Positions 23,841 through 32,822 of a stretch of DNA of 37,644 nt are shown piece after piece. Each line of letters begins with the position of its first letter. The stretch's first letter is position 1. The position numbers and the translations under genes were made by a program. The DNA lies in the NCBI GenBank assembly GCA_902490335.1, contig CABUDL010000010.1:1-37644 (forward strand), written 5' to 3'. The DNA is from an uncultured Clostridium sp. Lineage in GTDB: Bacteria; Bacillota; Clostridia; Oscillospirales; Ruminococcaceae. The notes under the pieces were generated by a model. The model was given only the letters and a program-made list of their open reading frames with translations. It was not told where the DNA came from and ran no database searches.

Positions 23841-24992
23841 ATGATTAAGATTTTTACCCCGGATGACCCAAGGTGGAAGGATATTGATAGAAGCAAGCTG
23901 GTGCTGGTGCAGGCAGAAGAAAAACTGCATGACGCCAAATTTGACACCAAGGCAGTCGGATTCTTTAAGGATGCGGTCATGCGCTTCTGCCGCAGTAAGG
24001 TGTCCATTCTGGCTTTGGTTGGAATTGTGATTATTTCGCTGTTTGCGATGTTTGGTCCCAGCATGAACAGTTTTGGCTACAACGACCAGAATCTGGATTA
24101 CATCAACCTGCCTCCGCGTGTGCCTGCTTTGGCACAGTTTGGAATCTTTGACGGTTCCCGCGTGCTGCAAAACCGCAGGATGGATGGTTTGGAGGACACC
24201 ACACGTTACCCGGAAGGAAGCGTACTGCGTGTCTTTAATCAGCGCTGGGTCAGAGGCGTGCAGATGTGCGACGTCGAGGTGGATTATTACAAATTCACCG
24301 GTGTGCCGGACGATGTGAACTTCTGGATTGGAAGCGATTATCTGGGACGCGACCTGTGGACCAGAATGTGGCGAGGTGCAAGGGTTTCTTTGCTGATTGC
24401 CTTCATCTCGGTGGCATGTAACGTCTGCATCGGTCTGGTGTACGGTTCCATTGCCGGCTACTACGGCGGCACAGTTGACATGATTATGATGCGTATTGCA
24501 GAGATCATCGGTTCGCTGCCTTCTCTGGTTGTGGTTACCCTGTTTATCCTCTTCTTTGGAACGGGTATGCTGTCCATTGTATTGGCGCTGGTGGTGCAGA
24601 ACTGGATTGGAACAGCGCGCATGATTCGTTCGCAGTTCTACCGCTATAAGGACAGCGAGTATGTCCTTGCATCCAGAACACTGGGCGTAAAAGACCGCGT
24701 GCTGATTTTCCGTCATATCCTGCCAAACTCGATTGGACCGGTCATCACCCGTGCGATGGTCGCCATCCCGGGCGCTATCTTTACCGAATCCTTCCTGGCT
24801 TATCTGGGATTGGGTATCAAAGCGCCGGAAAGCTCGATCGGTGTACTGCTGTCCCACGGTCAAAAGGTGATGCAGCAGTATCCAAACCAGGTGCTGTACC
24901 CTGCACTGATGATTTCGGTGCTGATGATTTCCTTTAATATGCTGTCCAACGGTCTGAGAGATGCCTTCGACCCGACACAGCGCGGTGCGTAA
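23841..24992 (+). CDS. oppC: Peptide ABC transporter permease OppC
   Basis: A 383-residue permease, longer than most OppC (about 300 aa) because of an insert (about residues 80-155) between the first helix and the conserved GSDYLGRDLWTRMWRGARVSLLIAF. The EAA loop is LASRTLGVKDRVLIFRHILPNSIGP, and FLAYLGLGIKAPESSIGVLL follows. The extended N-terminal domain is cytosolic and charged. Only 3 nt separate it from oppB, so translation is likely coupled. Confidence 0.94.
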   Translation: MIKIFTPDDPRWKDIDRSKLVLVQAEEKLHDAKFDTKAVGFFKDAVMRFCRSKVSILALVGIVIISLFAMFGPSMNSFGYNDQNLDYINLPPRVPALAQFGIFDGSRVLQNRRMDGLEDTTRYPEGSVLRVFNQRWVRGVQMCDVEVDYYKFTGVPDDVNFWIGSDYLGRDLWTRMWRGARVSLLIAFISVACNVCIGLVYGSIAGYYGGTVDMIMMRIAEIIGSLPSLVVVTLFILFFGTGMLSIVLALVVQNWIGTARMIRSQFYRYKDSEYVLASRTLGVKDRVLIFRHILPNSIGPVITRAMVAIPGAIFTESFLAYLGLGIKAPESSIGVLLSHGQKVMQQYPNQVLYPALMISVLMISFNMLSNGLRDAFDPTQRGA

Positions 24993-25010
24993 GAAAGGAA
25001 GGGTGAAAAG

Positions 25011-26054
25011 ATGGAAAAACCAATTTTGGAAGTCAAAAACCTGAGTGTATCTTTCAACGCCTTTTCCGGTACCGTCAAGGCGGTCCGCGACGTCGATTTG
25101 CAGCTGTACAAGGGAGAAACGCTGGTCATCGTTGGCGAATCCGGCTCCGGTAAGAGTGTGACCACCAAGGCAATCCTGGGAATTTTGCCGAAAAACGGAC
25201 ACATCGACAGCGGCGAAATCCTCTATCAGGGCGAAGATATGACCAAGTATAAGGAGAAGGATTTTTATAAAATCAGAGGAAAACGCATCTCTCTGGTTTT
25301 TCAGGACCCGCTTTCTGCACTCAATCCGATTATGAAGATTGGTAAGCAGATTACCGAGGCACTGGTTCTCAGCGGCAACTACGATAAAAAGAGTGCCAAA
25401 AAACGCGCACTTGAGCTGATGGATGCAGTAGGTATCCCAAACCCGGAGCAGCGCTTTGAGCAGTATCCGTTCCAGTTTTCGGGCGGAATGAGACAGAGAA
25501 TCGTCATTGCCATTGCACTGGCATCCGACCCGGAGATTCTGATCTGCGACGAGCCGACTACCGCTTTGGACGTAACCATCCAGAGCAAGATTCTGGATTT
25601 GATCAACGAGATGAAGATAAAAAAGGACCTTTCGATTATCTTCATCACCCACGATTTGGGTGTTGTTGCCAATATGGCAGACCGCATCTGCGTCATGTAT
25701 GCGGGTAAGATTGTAGAGTTTGGTACAGCGAAGGATATTTTCTACCACCCGGCTCATCCTTACACTTGGGCGCTGCTCTCCTCAATCCCGGACCTGGATA
25801 CCAAAGAAAAGCTCTTTTCGATTCCGGGTGCGCCGCCGAATATGCTGGCTCCTCCGAAGGGAGATGCTTTTGCACAACGAAACAAGTATGCGATGGCGCT
25901 CGATTTTGAGGAAGAACCTCCGTTTTTCAAGATTTCGGACACCCACTATGCAGCAACCTGGCTGCTTCATCCCGATGCGCCAAAGGTAGAAATGCCGGAG
26001 ATTCTGGCGCACAGGATTAAGAGAATGAAGGAGGCGAACGCAGTTGCCGACTAA
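25011..26054 (+). CDS. oppD: Peptide ABC transporter ATP-binding protein OppD
   Basis: A 347-residue ATPase. Walker A is GESGSGKS, the Q-loop VFQDPLSALNP, the signature FSGGMRQR, Walker B ILICDEPTTALD, and the switch His is in ITHDLG. The C-terminal OppD/F domain is present, but the four cysteines that bind a 4Fe-4S cluster in DppD-type proteins are replaced (GDAFAQRNKYAMAL and HYAATWL). This is common in a clostridial clade. GAAAGGAAGGG lies upstream. It overlaps oppF by 11 nt. Confidence 0.94.
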   Translation: MEKPILEVKNLSVSFNAFSGTVKAVRDVDLQLYKGETLVIVGESGSGKSVTTKAILGILPKNGHIDSGEILYQGEDMTKYKEKDFYKIRGKRISLVFQDPLSALNPIMKIGKQITEALVLSGNYDKKSAKKRALELMDAVGIPNPEQRFEQYPFQFSGGMRQRIVIAIALASDPEILICDEPTTALDVTIQSKILDLINEMKIKKDLSIIFITHDLGVVANMADRICVMYAGKIVEFGTAKDIFYHPAHPYTWALLSSIPDLDTKEKLFSIPGAPPNMLAPPKGDAFAQRNKYAMALDFEEEPPFFKISDTHYAATWLLHPDAPKVEMPEILAHRIKRMKEANAVAD

Positions 26055-26988
26055 TCAGACTAAAAAAGAGCTGCTCCGAGTAGAAAATTTGAGTATGCAC
26101 TTTTCGAGCAAGAAGAGAGGAAAACAAACCCTCGTCAAAGCGGTCGATGATGTTTCTTTTCAGGTGTATGAGGGAGAAACCTTCGGCTTGGTAGGAGAGT
26201 CCGGCTGCGGAAAAACCACCACCGGACGTGCGATTATCCGTCTGTACGACCCCAGTGCAGGTAAGGTCTACTTTGAAGGACAGGAAATCACCGGAAAACT
26301 GACCAAAGAAAAGCGCAAATTTATTACCGACCGCATCGCTATGATTTTTCAGGACCCGATTGCTTCGCTCAATCCTCGTATGACCGTTGAAGAAATCATC
26401 GGAGAGGGCTTGAAGGTGCATGGAATCAAAGATGCCAATGAACGTGCCAAAAGGGTGCGGGAAATGCTGGATAAGGTTGGATTGTCGGCAGAGCACGCAT
26501 CCCGTTATCCGCATGAGTTTTCCGGCGGACAGCGGCAGAGAATCGGAATTGCCCGTGCGCTGATTGTCGGACCCAAGATGATTATTGCCGACGAACCGAT
26601 TTCTGCGCTGGACGTTTCGGTGCAGGCACAGGTCATCAATCTGCTCAATGACCTCAAGGAGGAATTCGGGCTTACCATCATCTTTATTGCCCACAACCTG
26701 AGCGTGGTCAAATACTTCTCCGACCGCATCGGCGTTATGTACTTTGGCAAGCTGGTGGAGCTGGCAACCTCCGATGAGTTGTTCTCCAATCCGCTGCATC
26801 CGTACACCAAGGCATTGCTTTCTGCAATCCCGCAGCCGGACCCGGTCAGCGAGAAGAATAGAAAGAAGATTTTTTACGACCCCAAGAGCCACGATTATAG
26901 TGCAGAAAAGCAGCCTTCTTACCATGAGGTAACACCCGGTCATCTGATTTATTGCACCGACGAAGAGCTGCAACAGTGGGTAAAATAA
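26044..26988 (+). CDS. oppF: Peptide ABC transporter ATP-binding protein OppF
   Basis: A 314-residue second ATPase that pairs with OppD. Walker A is GESGCGKT, Q-loop IFQDPIASLNPRM, signature FSGGQRQRIGIARAL, Walker B MIIADEPISALD, and His in IAHNLS. The start is a TTG at 26044 with AAGGAGG 9 nt upstream, and it overlaps the end of oppD, which points to translational coupling. It is the last gene of the opp operon; a terminator follows. The overlap and codon use are normal for the operon. Confidence 0.93.
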   Translation: MPTNQTKKELLRVENLSMHFSSKKRGKQTLVKAVDDVSFQVYEGETFGLVGESGCGKTTTGRAIIRLYDPSAGKVYFEGQEITGKLTKEKRKFITDRIAMIFQDPIASLNPRMTVEEIIGEGLKVHGIKDANERAKRVREMLDKVGLSAEHASRYPHEFSGGQRQRIGIARALIVGPKMIIADEPISALDVSVQAQVINLLNDLKEEFGLTIIFIAHNLSVVKYFSDRIGVMYFGKLVELATSDELFSNPLHPYTKALLSAIPQPDPVSEKNRKKIFYDPKSHDYSAEKQPSYHEVTPGHLIYCTDEELQQWVK

Positions 26989-27002
26989 GAGCATCAAAAA
27001 TG

Positions 27003-27049
27003 AAAACAAAGTCGGCTGATTTCTGCGTATCAGCCGAATTTGTTTTTTT
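27003..27049 (+). terminator. Terminator after the opp operon
   Basis: AACAAAGTCGGCTGAT pairs with ATCAGCCGAATTTGTT (one mismatch), followed by a T-run. Confidence 0.88.
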
Positions 27050-27059
27050 CACAAGACTC

Positions 27060-27087
27060 TTGATTGTTGCAGAAAATGTGATAAGAT
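27060..27087 (+). promoter_or_regulatory. Candidate promoter of the S41 array
   Basis: TTGATT (27060-27065), 16 bp, TAAGAT (27082-27087), just after the opp terminator. No other clear promoter precedes the S41 genes. Confidence 0.4.
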
Positions 27088-27175
27088 GAATCTAAATAGA
27101 AAGAAAATTTTGTAAAAGAAGGAGGATGTTTGGACGCACAGATAATCAGACCTTCTGATGATAGCGTTGCTGTTA

Positions 27176-27250
27176 GAGGGCATCAAAGAAGGACGCGACG
27201 AGCTGCTGGAGGCGGCGGTCGCTTACATACGGGAAGAAAACAAAAAATAA
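27176..27250 (+). pseudogene. 3' remnant of a fifth S41 paralog
   Basis: These 75 bases encode EGIKEGRDELLEAAVAYIREENKK plus stop. It is the last 24 residues of the S41 lipoproteins, identical to the tail of copy 2 except one residue. They are fused at about 27175 to unrelated DNA that has a GGAGG at 27121-27125 and a short open frame (27130, TTG) out of phase with the tail. The full gene upstream is gone, so this is a deletion or recombination scar at the left edge of the array. Confidence 0.85.
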
Positions 27251-27345
27251 AATTTCAAAGGAGATGTCGTGATGAGCAAATGGACAAGGCTGCTGGCGGT
27301 GCTGCTGTGTATTTGTCTGCTGTTTACCGCCTGCACATCAGCGGG
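27233..27345 (+). repeat. Array junction repeat, copy A
   Basis: A 113-bp block: the last codons of an S41 gene (EENKK stop), the 21-nt spacer with AAAGGAGA and the signal peptide coding part of the next gene. Identical with three other copies except for two bases. Confidence 0.93.
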
Positions 27346-28981
27346 CAGCGGTTCGGAGGGAAATGAGAAAGCAGAATATTCACAGGAAGTACAGAATTTA
27401 GAGAAGCTTTGTAAGGTCTGGGGATATACAAAGTATACTCATCCCGTTTTTTTGACAGGGGAAAAGGACTGGGACGAGGAATTATTAAACCTTATCCCGG
27501 TTGTCTCCGAAGCAAAGGCAGAGGAAGTAAACGACATCCTCCACGAGTGGTTTGTATCTCTGGGGGAGATTGACTACGGTATCAGTAGACCCGCGTCAAA
27601 GCCAATCGAAAGTGAGGCGATTGTTCAGGCAGATACTGGGTGGATTTTGGATGAAGCTTATCTGGGAGCAGAATTGTCGGCAGATATGCAGAATCTGGGT
27701 CCGGTACCTAAAATTAACCGCAGCAAAGCGCCGGTAAAATTCAGCACAAGACAAGGTGTTCCCAATTTTAAAATGGAAAAAACAGATGCCTCCTGCACCT
27801 ATCAAGCGAAAGAGGAGCGGCTGCTGGGACTGTTCCGCGTCTGGAATGCGGTTGAGTACTACTTTCCATACCTGGACATTATGGACGAAAGCTGGCATGA
27901 CCTGCTGAGGGAATTTATTCCGAAAATGCTGCAGGCAAGCGACAAGCAGAGCTTTGAGCTGGTGATCTGCGAATTGACAGCCCATATGCATGATGGGCAT
28001 ACGACCCTGATAAACAGGCAAACGCTGTATCATGCTTTTGGCAAATATCTGGCTCCGGTCGATTTGGTGCACACCAAAGAAGGGCAGTGGGTAGTTTGCG
28101 ATTCATTCAATAACTGTCCGTTGCAGATGGGTGATGTCATTTTGAAGCTGGACGGAACGGGTATCCAGGAGGTAGAGGAAAACAGAAAGAAGTATATCTC
28201 GGTCCCCAACGATGAGAAGCTCTATAATGGTCTGCACAACTATCTGCTCAACTCACAGGATGCAGAAATGGAAATCACCGTCCTGCGGGATGGAAAGGAG
28301 CAGACATACACGGTCAATGGAATCGAACAGGTCGGATACTGGAAGGGAAAGGTGGAAAAATCCCATGAGATTCTGGACGGCAACATTGGACGGATCAATC
28401 CTGCTGCGCTGCCGAAGGGGGATACTGGAACGGTGATTCGACAGGTGATGGAGGACCTTCGGGATACCGATGGATTGATCGTTGATTTTAGACAGTATTC
28501 GTCTAATACGAGTATGCACGGATTTTTATCTATGTACCTCCAAAGGGCTGGAACGGTATATAGTATTATGACAGTTCCTTCTCAGTCTGTTCCCGGTACT
28601 TTTACAAAACAAAAAATGGTATCTATGGGAGTTACTCCGGCAGTTTTTTATTATGACAAACCGGTCGTGATATTGATGGATGAAACCAGCCAGAGCAATT
28701 CAGAGTGGAGTGTTATGGATTTGCGCACCGGAGACAATGCGGTTGTGCTGGGGAATCATTCGATTGGAGCAGACGGAGATATTACAGAGCTGCCGCTGCC
28801 AAACGGGAATATCCTTTGGTTTACCAGCTGTGGTGTTTATACCCCGGAGATGGGACAGACTCAGCGCGTTGGTCTTACTCCTGACATTGAAGTGTATCCC
28901 ACCGTTGAGGGCATCAAAGAGGGTCGCGACGAGCTGATGGAGGCAGCGGTCGCTTACATACGGGAAGAAAACAAAAAATAA
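27272..28981 (+). CDS. S41 peptidase-family lipoprotein, copy 1
   Basis: A 569-residue exported protein. The signal peptide ends in LLFTAC (lipid Cys21), so it is a cell-surface lipoprotein. Two related helical N-terminal modules follow (KLCKVWGYTKYTHP with EKDWD; then LLGLFRVWNAVEYYFPYLD). Next come the D-x-H motif (DGHT, His243), a PDZ-like stretch (CPLQMGDVILKLDG) and the S41 core (DTDGLIVDFRQY). The catalytic Ser475 is in QSNSEW, with Glu478 at S-x-x-E. The C-terminal GLTPDIEVYPTVEGI tail is typical of this S41 group. The GKG lysine of CtpA/Prc is absent, so a Ser/His pair, as in NSR and tricorn, is likely. The start ATG at 27272 follows AAAGGAGA; GTG at 27269 is also possible. Confidence 0.88.
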   Translation: MSKWTRLLAVLLCICLLFTACTSAGSGSEGNEKAEYSQEVQNLEKLCKVWGYTKYTHPVFLTGEKDWDEELLNLIPVVSEAKAEEVNDILHEWFVSLGEIDYGISRPASKPIESEAIVQADTGWILDEAYLGAELSADMQNLGPVPKINRSKAPVKFSTRQGVPNFKMEKTDASCTYQAKEERLLGLFRVWNAVEYYFPYLDIMDESWHDLLREFIPKMLQASDKQSFELVICELTAHMHDGHTTLINRQTLYHAFGKYLAPVDLVHTKEGQWVVCDSFNNCPLQMGDVILKLDGTGIQEVEENRKKYISVPNDEKLYNGLHNYLLNSQDAEMEITVLRDGKEQTYTVNGIEQVGYWKGKVEKSHEILDGNIGRINPAALPKGDTGTVIRQVMEDLRDTDGLIVDFRQYSSNTSMHGFLSMYLQRAGTVYSIMTVPSQSVPGTFTKQKMVSMGVTPAVFYYDKPVVILMDETSQSNSEWSVMDLRTGDNAVVLGNHSIGADGDITELPLPNGNILWFTSCGVYTPEMGQTQRVGLTPDIEVYPTVEGIKEGRDELMEAAVAYIREENKK

Positions 28982-29076
28982 AATTTCAAAGGAGATGTCG
29001 TGATGAGCAAATGGACAAGGCTGCTGGCGGTGCTGCTGTGTGTTTGCCTGCTGTTTACCGCCTGCACATCAGCGGG
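28964..29076 (+). repeat. Array junction repeat, copy B
   Basis: The same 113-bp block as at 27233-27345, between S41 copies 1 and 2. Confidence 0.93.
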
Positions 29077-30754
29077 AGAGAAAAACAAAGCAGAATATTC
29101 ACAGGAAGTACAGAATCTGGAAAAGCTTTGCAAGGTCTGGGGATATACAAAGTATACTCATCCTGTTTTCTTGACGGGAGAAAAAGACTGGGATGAAGAA
29201 CTGTTAAATCTCATTCCCGTGGTGTCCGAAGCAAAGGCAGAGGAAGTAAACGACATCCTCCACGAGTGGTTTGTATCTTTGGGGGAGATTGATTACGGCA
29301 CCAGCAGAAAAAAGATACTGCCTTCGGAAGAGGAGTTGATGGTGCAAGCGGATACCGGTTGGCTCAATCAGGAGTATCTGGGAAAAGAGTTATGGGAGGC
29401 TTTGTCCCAACTAAAAGAAGTTCCCATTATTAACCGCAGCAAAGCGCCGGTTCGTTTTCATGAAACAGGAAAGCCTGAATTTATAAACGAATCGCTGTAT
29501 CAGGAGATGGACTATTCAGATAGGTCTTATTGCTTGCTCGGGTTATTTCGATTCTGGAATGCCATCGAGTATTACTCCCCATATCTCAAAATGATGGAGA
29601 AAGAGTGGGAAGCACTTTTACCGGAGTCTATTCAAAGAATGGAACAGGCGGAGGACCAAGCAGACTATGAACTGACCATTTTCTGGCTTGCAAGCAGAAT
29701 GAATGATTGCCACACTATGCTGCTGGACGGGGAAACAACGGCGATGACTTTGGGAAAAGACAGCACACAGCTACAGCTTTTCTGCGGGTGTTTTGGAGAG
29801 AATTTTGCGCCGGTAAGGCTGGTGACGGTGGACCATCAGCCGGTGGTTGCGGCAGTGGGTGCAGAAGATTGCCCACTCATGGTGGGGGATGTCGTCTTAA
29901 AGCTGGATGGTGCAGAAATCGCTGAGGTGATTGAGCAAAGGAAAGAGTACATCCCAATTCCAAATGATGAAAAATTATCCACCCTCTATCCATATCTTCT
30001 TACTTCCAAGGAAGAAACGATGCAAGTTACAGTGCTGAGGAACGGAAAAGAAGAAACTTTTTCAGTGAACGGTTCTCCTGCATACTACAGCAGTTGTTAT
30101 TTGCCTTTGGCACATCAATATAACAATCAGATTCCTTATCAAATTACAGACGATCATATTGGTTTTCTTCAGCTCCAGAATCCGCTGGAAATCAGTGTGA
30201 AGGAGATGATGGAGCAGTTGCAGGAAACAGACGCGCTGGTGATTGATTTACGTCAGGGAATCCATCCCTCCTTTGAGGTTTCCAATTTTCACCTGTATTT
30301 TTGCAGCGATCAGCCCGCAGCACAAATCACAGTCCCCTCCCAAGCGATTCCGGGCACATATCAGACCGTTTTGACAAATTCAGGCATCGGGCAGGCAGAG
30401 CGCGAGAGGTTTGGAATTTATTTTTATCCAAAGCCGGTCGTCTTGTTGGTAGATGAAGCGGTTGTAAGCTCAGGAGAATATGCTGCGATGCTGATGGCTG
30501 TAGGAGAAAATGTTGTCCTTTTAGGGGAGAATACGCGCGGTGCCGATGGAAATGTTGCTTACTTACCACTGCCAGGTAATGTACAAATCACATTTAGTAG
30601 TTTTGGCGTTTATGGTCCGAATATGGAACAGGTACAGCGCATCGGACTTACTCCTGACATTGAAGTGTATCCCACCGTTGAGGGCATCAAGGAAGGACGC
30701 GACGAGCTGCTGGAGGCGGCGGTCGCTTACATACAGGAAGAAAACAAAAAATAA
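29003..30754 (+). CDS. S41 peptidase-family lipoprotein, copy 2
   Basis: A 583-residue paralog with the same signal peptide and order of modules. Residues up to about 95 are nearly the same as copy 1 (VVSEAKAEEVNDILHEWFVSLGEIDYG), and the last 35 residues are again nearly identical, while the middle differs strongly. The acid/His motif is DCHT (His237). The Ser motif reads VVSSGEYAAM (Ser489), not QS-x-S-E, but S-x-x-E is kept. The PDZ-like segment is CPLMVGDVVLKLDG. Lipidation Cys21 follows LLFTA. It is 21 nt after copy 1 and 21 nt before copy 3, so the three are one transcript. Confidence 0.88.
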   Translation: MSKWTRLLAVLLCVCLLFTACTSAGEKNKAEYSQEVQNLEKLCKVWGYTKYTHPVFLTGEKDWDEELLNLIPVVSEAKAEEVNDILHEWFVSLGEIDYGTSRKKILPSEEELMVQADTGWLNQEYLGKELWEALSQLKEVPIINRSKAPVRFHETGKPEFINESLYQEMDYSDRSYCLLGLFRFWNAIEYYSPYLKMMEKEWEALLPESIQRMEQAEDQADYELTIFWLASRMNDCHTMLLDGETTAMTLGKDSTQLQLFCGCFGENFAPVRLVTVDHQPVVAAVGAEDCPLMVGDVVLKLDGAEIAEVIEQRKEYIPIPNDEKLSTLYPYLLTSKEETMQVTVLRNGKEETFSVNGSPAYYSSCYLPLAHQYNNQIPYQITDDHIGFLQLQNPLEISVKEMMEQLQETDALVIDLRQGIHPSFEVSNFHLYFCSDQPAAQITVPSQAIPGTYQTVLTNSGIGQAERERFGIYFYPKPVVLLVDEAVVSSGEYAAMLMAVGENVVLLGENTRGADGNVAYLPLPGNVQITFSSFGVYGPNMEQVQRIGLTPDIEVYPTVEGIKEGRDELLEAAVAYIQEENKK

Positions 30755-30849
30755 AATTTCAAAGGAGATGTCGTGATGAGCAAATGGACAAGGCTGCTGG
30801 CGGTGCTGCTGTGTGTTTGCCTGCTGTTTACCGCCTGCACATCAGCGGG
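30737..30849 (+). repeat. Array junction repeat, copy C
   Basis: The same 113-bp block as at 27233-27345, between S41 copies 2 and 3. Confidence 0.93.
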
Positions 30850-32548
30850 CAGCAGTTCGGCAGGGGATGAGAAAGCAGAATATTCACAGGAAGTGCAGAA
30901 TCTGGAAAAGCTTTGTAAAGTCTGGGGATATACAAAGTATACTCATCCTGTTTTCTTAACGGGAGAAAAAGACTGGGATGCAGAATTGATTACTCTGATT
31001 CCTCAAGTACGACAAGCGGAAAATAGTGAGGCAACTAATCAAATCCTCAATGAATGGTTGTTATCCTTAGGAGAAATCCAGTATCAGGACGAGGAGCCGG
31101 TTAAAAAATGGTCATCAGCAAAGGAAGAAGATAAAGTGGTGATTGCAGACACAAGCTGGATATTTGATAAAAAATATCTCGGCGAGGATCTTTCAGCAAA
31201 TATGGAGCCGTTGACAAAGCCGCTCCCGAATGTCAATCGATTTAGAGCACCCATCGATTTTAGCAGAGGGTATTATACAGGTCTTTATGAACCAGCAATG
31301 TTTTACAATGAAAAGTTATATGAGGATATGGATTACAGCGATGAAAATTATCGTTTACTTGGGTTGTTCCGTGTCTGGAATGTAATGGAATATTATAATC
31401 CGTATCTGGATATTTTGGACGAGGATTGGGAAGAATTGTTGCCAGAATTTATTCCACAGATGTTGGCAGAAAGTGATCAGCAAAGTTATGACCTCACAAT
31501 AGCAGCATTGATGGCAAAATTACAGGACGCTCATGTTTCTTTTTGGAATGGAAATTTTTTAATGAAGGAATATGGCGAATATCTCATTGACGATGTGGAA
31601 TTTGTTTTTGCTGAAGGAGAGATCGTGATTGTTCAAACCTTTGACGAATCTTGTCCACTTCAGGTCGGAGATATTGTACGAAAAATAGATGGCGTTGATA
31701 TTAAGGACAGGATAGAACACTGTAAAAAATATCTTGGCGTTCCAACAGATGAAAAAATAGAAAATGTTCTTCAATACTGGTTGCTTACTTCTCATAGTAA
31801 AACACCAGAGGTTACGGTTATACGTGATAAAAAAAAGATGACATTTACTCTCGATTTAGATGAAAATATGGAATTCCTTTGGTCAAGATACGGCGTTAAT
31901 AACGAGGATGGGAAACCAAAACCATACGAAATCATCGAAGGAAATATTGGAGTGATCAATCCTGCCTTTATGGACCTTCAGTCGGGTGCTGTTCATGGCA
32001 ATGACGCAAAATGGATAGAAGCGATGAATGCTTTAAAAGATACCGATGGACTGATTGTGGATTATCGTCAGTATCCTGCCAACAGTTGGCATTGTTTGCC
32101 GAGGTATCTTTTTGAAGAGCCGGAGGTCGGCTTGCTTGGTGCGTCAATTTCCGAAGCCGTACCGGGTACATTTGTAAAGGAACCGGTTTATAATTTTTTC
32201 AGCAAATCCAGAGCTGCTTATCCTTATGAGAAGAAAGTTGTTGTCTTGATTGATGAGCATAGTCAGAGTGCTTCCGAGTATGCCGCTATGCTGGTTCGCA
32301 ACGCTGAAAATGTGACGCTGATGGGAGAAAATACCATTGGAGCAAATGGATATTGCCCGATACTGCCAATCCCCGGCGGAAATATGGTACTGTATACAGC
32401 ATATGGAATCTATACCCCGGAGGGTGGACAAACCCAAAGAATAGGTATTCCTCCCGATATTGAAGTAAAACGAACCATCGAGGGCATTAAAGAAGGAAAA
32501 GATGAGATGCTGGAGGCGGCAGTGGAGTATATACAGAAGCAGAAGTAA
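30776..32548 (+). CDS. S41 peptidase-family lipoprotein, copy 3
   Basis: A 590-residue paralog. Signal peptide and first 55 residues match copies 1 and 2, but from about residue 60 it follows a different allele type shared with copy 4 (LIPQVRQAENSEATNQILNEWLLSLGEIQYQDEEP). Motifs are DAHV (His253), PDZ-like CPLQVGDIVRKIDG, VDYRQYP, QSASEYAAM (Ser498) and the C-terminal GIPPDIEVKRTIEGIKEGKDEM. Parts of the middle (about 31200-32000) are clearly more AT-rich than the ends, which suggests imported or fast-diverging sequence. Just downstream lies the small-peptide region. Proposed function as copy 1. Confidence 0.88.
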   Translation: MSKWTRLLAVLLCVCLLFTACTSAGSSSAGDEKAEYSQEVQNLEKLCKVWGYTKYTHPVFLTGEKDWDAELITLIPQVRQAENSEATNQILNEWLLSLGEIQYQDEEPVKKWSSAKEEDKVVIADTSWIFDKKYLGEDLSANMEPLTKPLPNVNRFRAPIDFSRGYYTGLYEPAMFYNEKLYEDMDYSDENYRLLGLFRVWNVMEYYNPYLDILDEDWEELLPEFIPQMLAESDQQSYDLTIAALMAKLQDAHVSFWNGNFLMKEYGEYLIDDVEFVFAEGEIVIVQTFDESCPLQVGDIVRKIDGVDIKDRIEHCKKYLGVPTDEKIENVLQYWLLTSHSKTPEVTVIRDKKKMTFTLDLDENMEFLWSRYGVNNEDGKPKPYEIIEGNIGVINPAFMDLQSGAVHGNDAKWIEAMNALKDTDGLIVDYRQYPANSWHCLPRYLFEEPEVGLLGASISEAVPGTFVKEPVYNFFSKSRAAYPYEKKVVVLIDEHSQSASEYAAMLVRNAENVTLMGENTIGANGYCPILPIPGGNMVLYTAYGIYTPEGGQTQRIGIPPDIEVKRTIEGIKEGKDEMLEAAVEYIQKQK

Positions 32549-32561
32549 AAACCGTGTGCTG

Positions 32562-32593
32562 TTTACCTGAGATAGGGCAGGTAAAGATATAAT
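32562..32593 (+). promoter_or_regulatory. Palindrome and -10 before the first small peptide gene
   Basis: TTTACCTG (32562-32569) and CAGGTAAA (32578-32585) form a perfect 8-bp inverted repeat, followed by a perfect TATAAT (32588-32593), 26 nt before the ATG. TTTACC would be a -35 with a long 20-bp spacer. A regulator binding the palindrome could open this promoter. Confidence 0.5.
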
Positions 32594-32619
32594 TGATAAG
32601 TAATCAGGAGGTAATAATC

Positions 32620-32784
32620 ATGCCAAATCTTTTTGATGAATTTGATCTGGAGGTCCAGAAAATCAATACGGACATTATGCTGTTGGAGGATAGTTGCAGT
32701 GATTCTGTAGCCCATTGTAGCAGTGGTAGCGGCGGTAACAATACTCTTAGTGATGCTTCTACTTGTTGGAATAAGTGCAATTAA
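32620..32784 (+). CDS. Putative class I lanthipeptide precursor 1
   Basis: A 54-residue peptide with AGGAGG 8 nt upstream. The N-terminus MPNLFDEFDLEVQKI is a leader with the FDLE box, as in class I lanthipeptide leaders (subtilin starts MSKFDDFDLDVVKV), bound by LanB dehydratases. The C-terminal part (from about residue 24) holds ten Ser/Thr and four Cys (26, 33, 49, 53) with the flexible SGSGGNN stretch, so several lanthionine rings are possible. No GG or PR processing site is seen. It shares its leader with the next gene. No LanB/LanC/LanM or transporter is in the window, so maturation is unproven; another Cys-rich RiPP type is possible. Confidence 0.65.
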   Translation: MPNLFDEFDLEVQKINTDIMLLEDSCSDSVAHCSSGSGGNNTLSDASTCWNKCN

Positions 32785-32822
32785 AATCTGAATTGTTAAA
32801 CTTTACGCAGTAAGTTCTTAAT

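Noticed and set aside
23400..25757. A 785-codon open frame on the minus strand
   Set aside because: It lies exactly opposite oppB, oppC and oppD, whose motifs are complete. The antisense translation is Gln/His/Arg-rich without domains, a typical shadow.
27130..27366. A 78-codon frame starting at TTG 27130 as a real gene
   Set aside because: It runs out of phase through the S41 remnant and into the signal peptide of copy 1; only its first 15 or so codons could be a relic of another gene.
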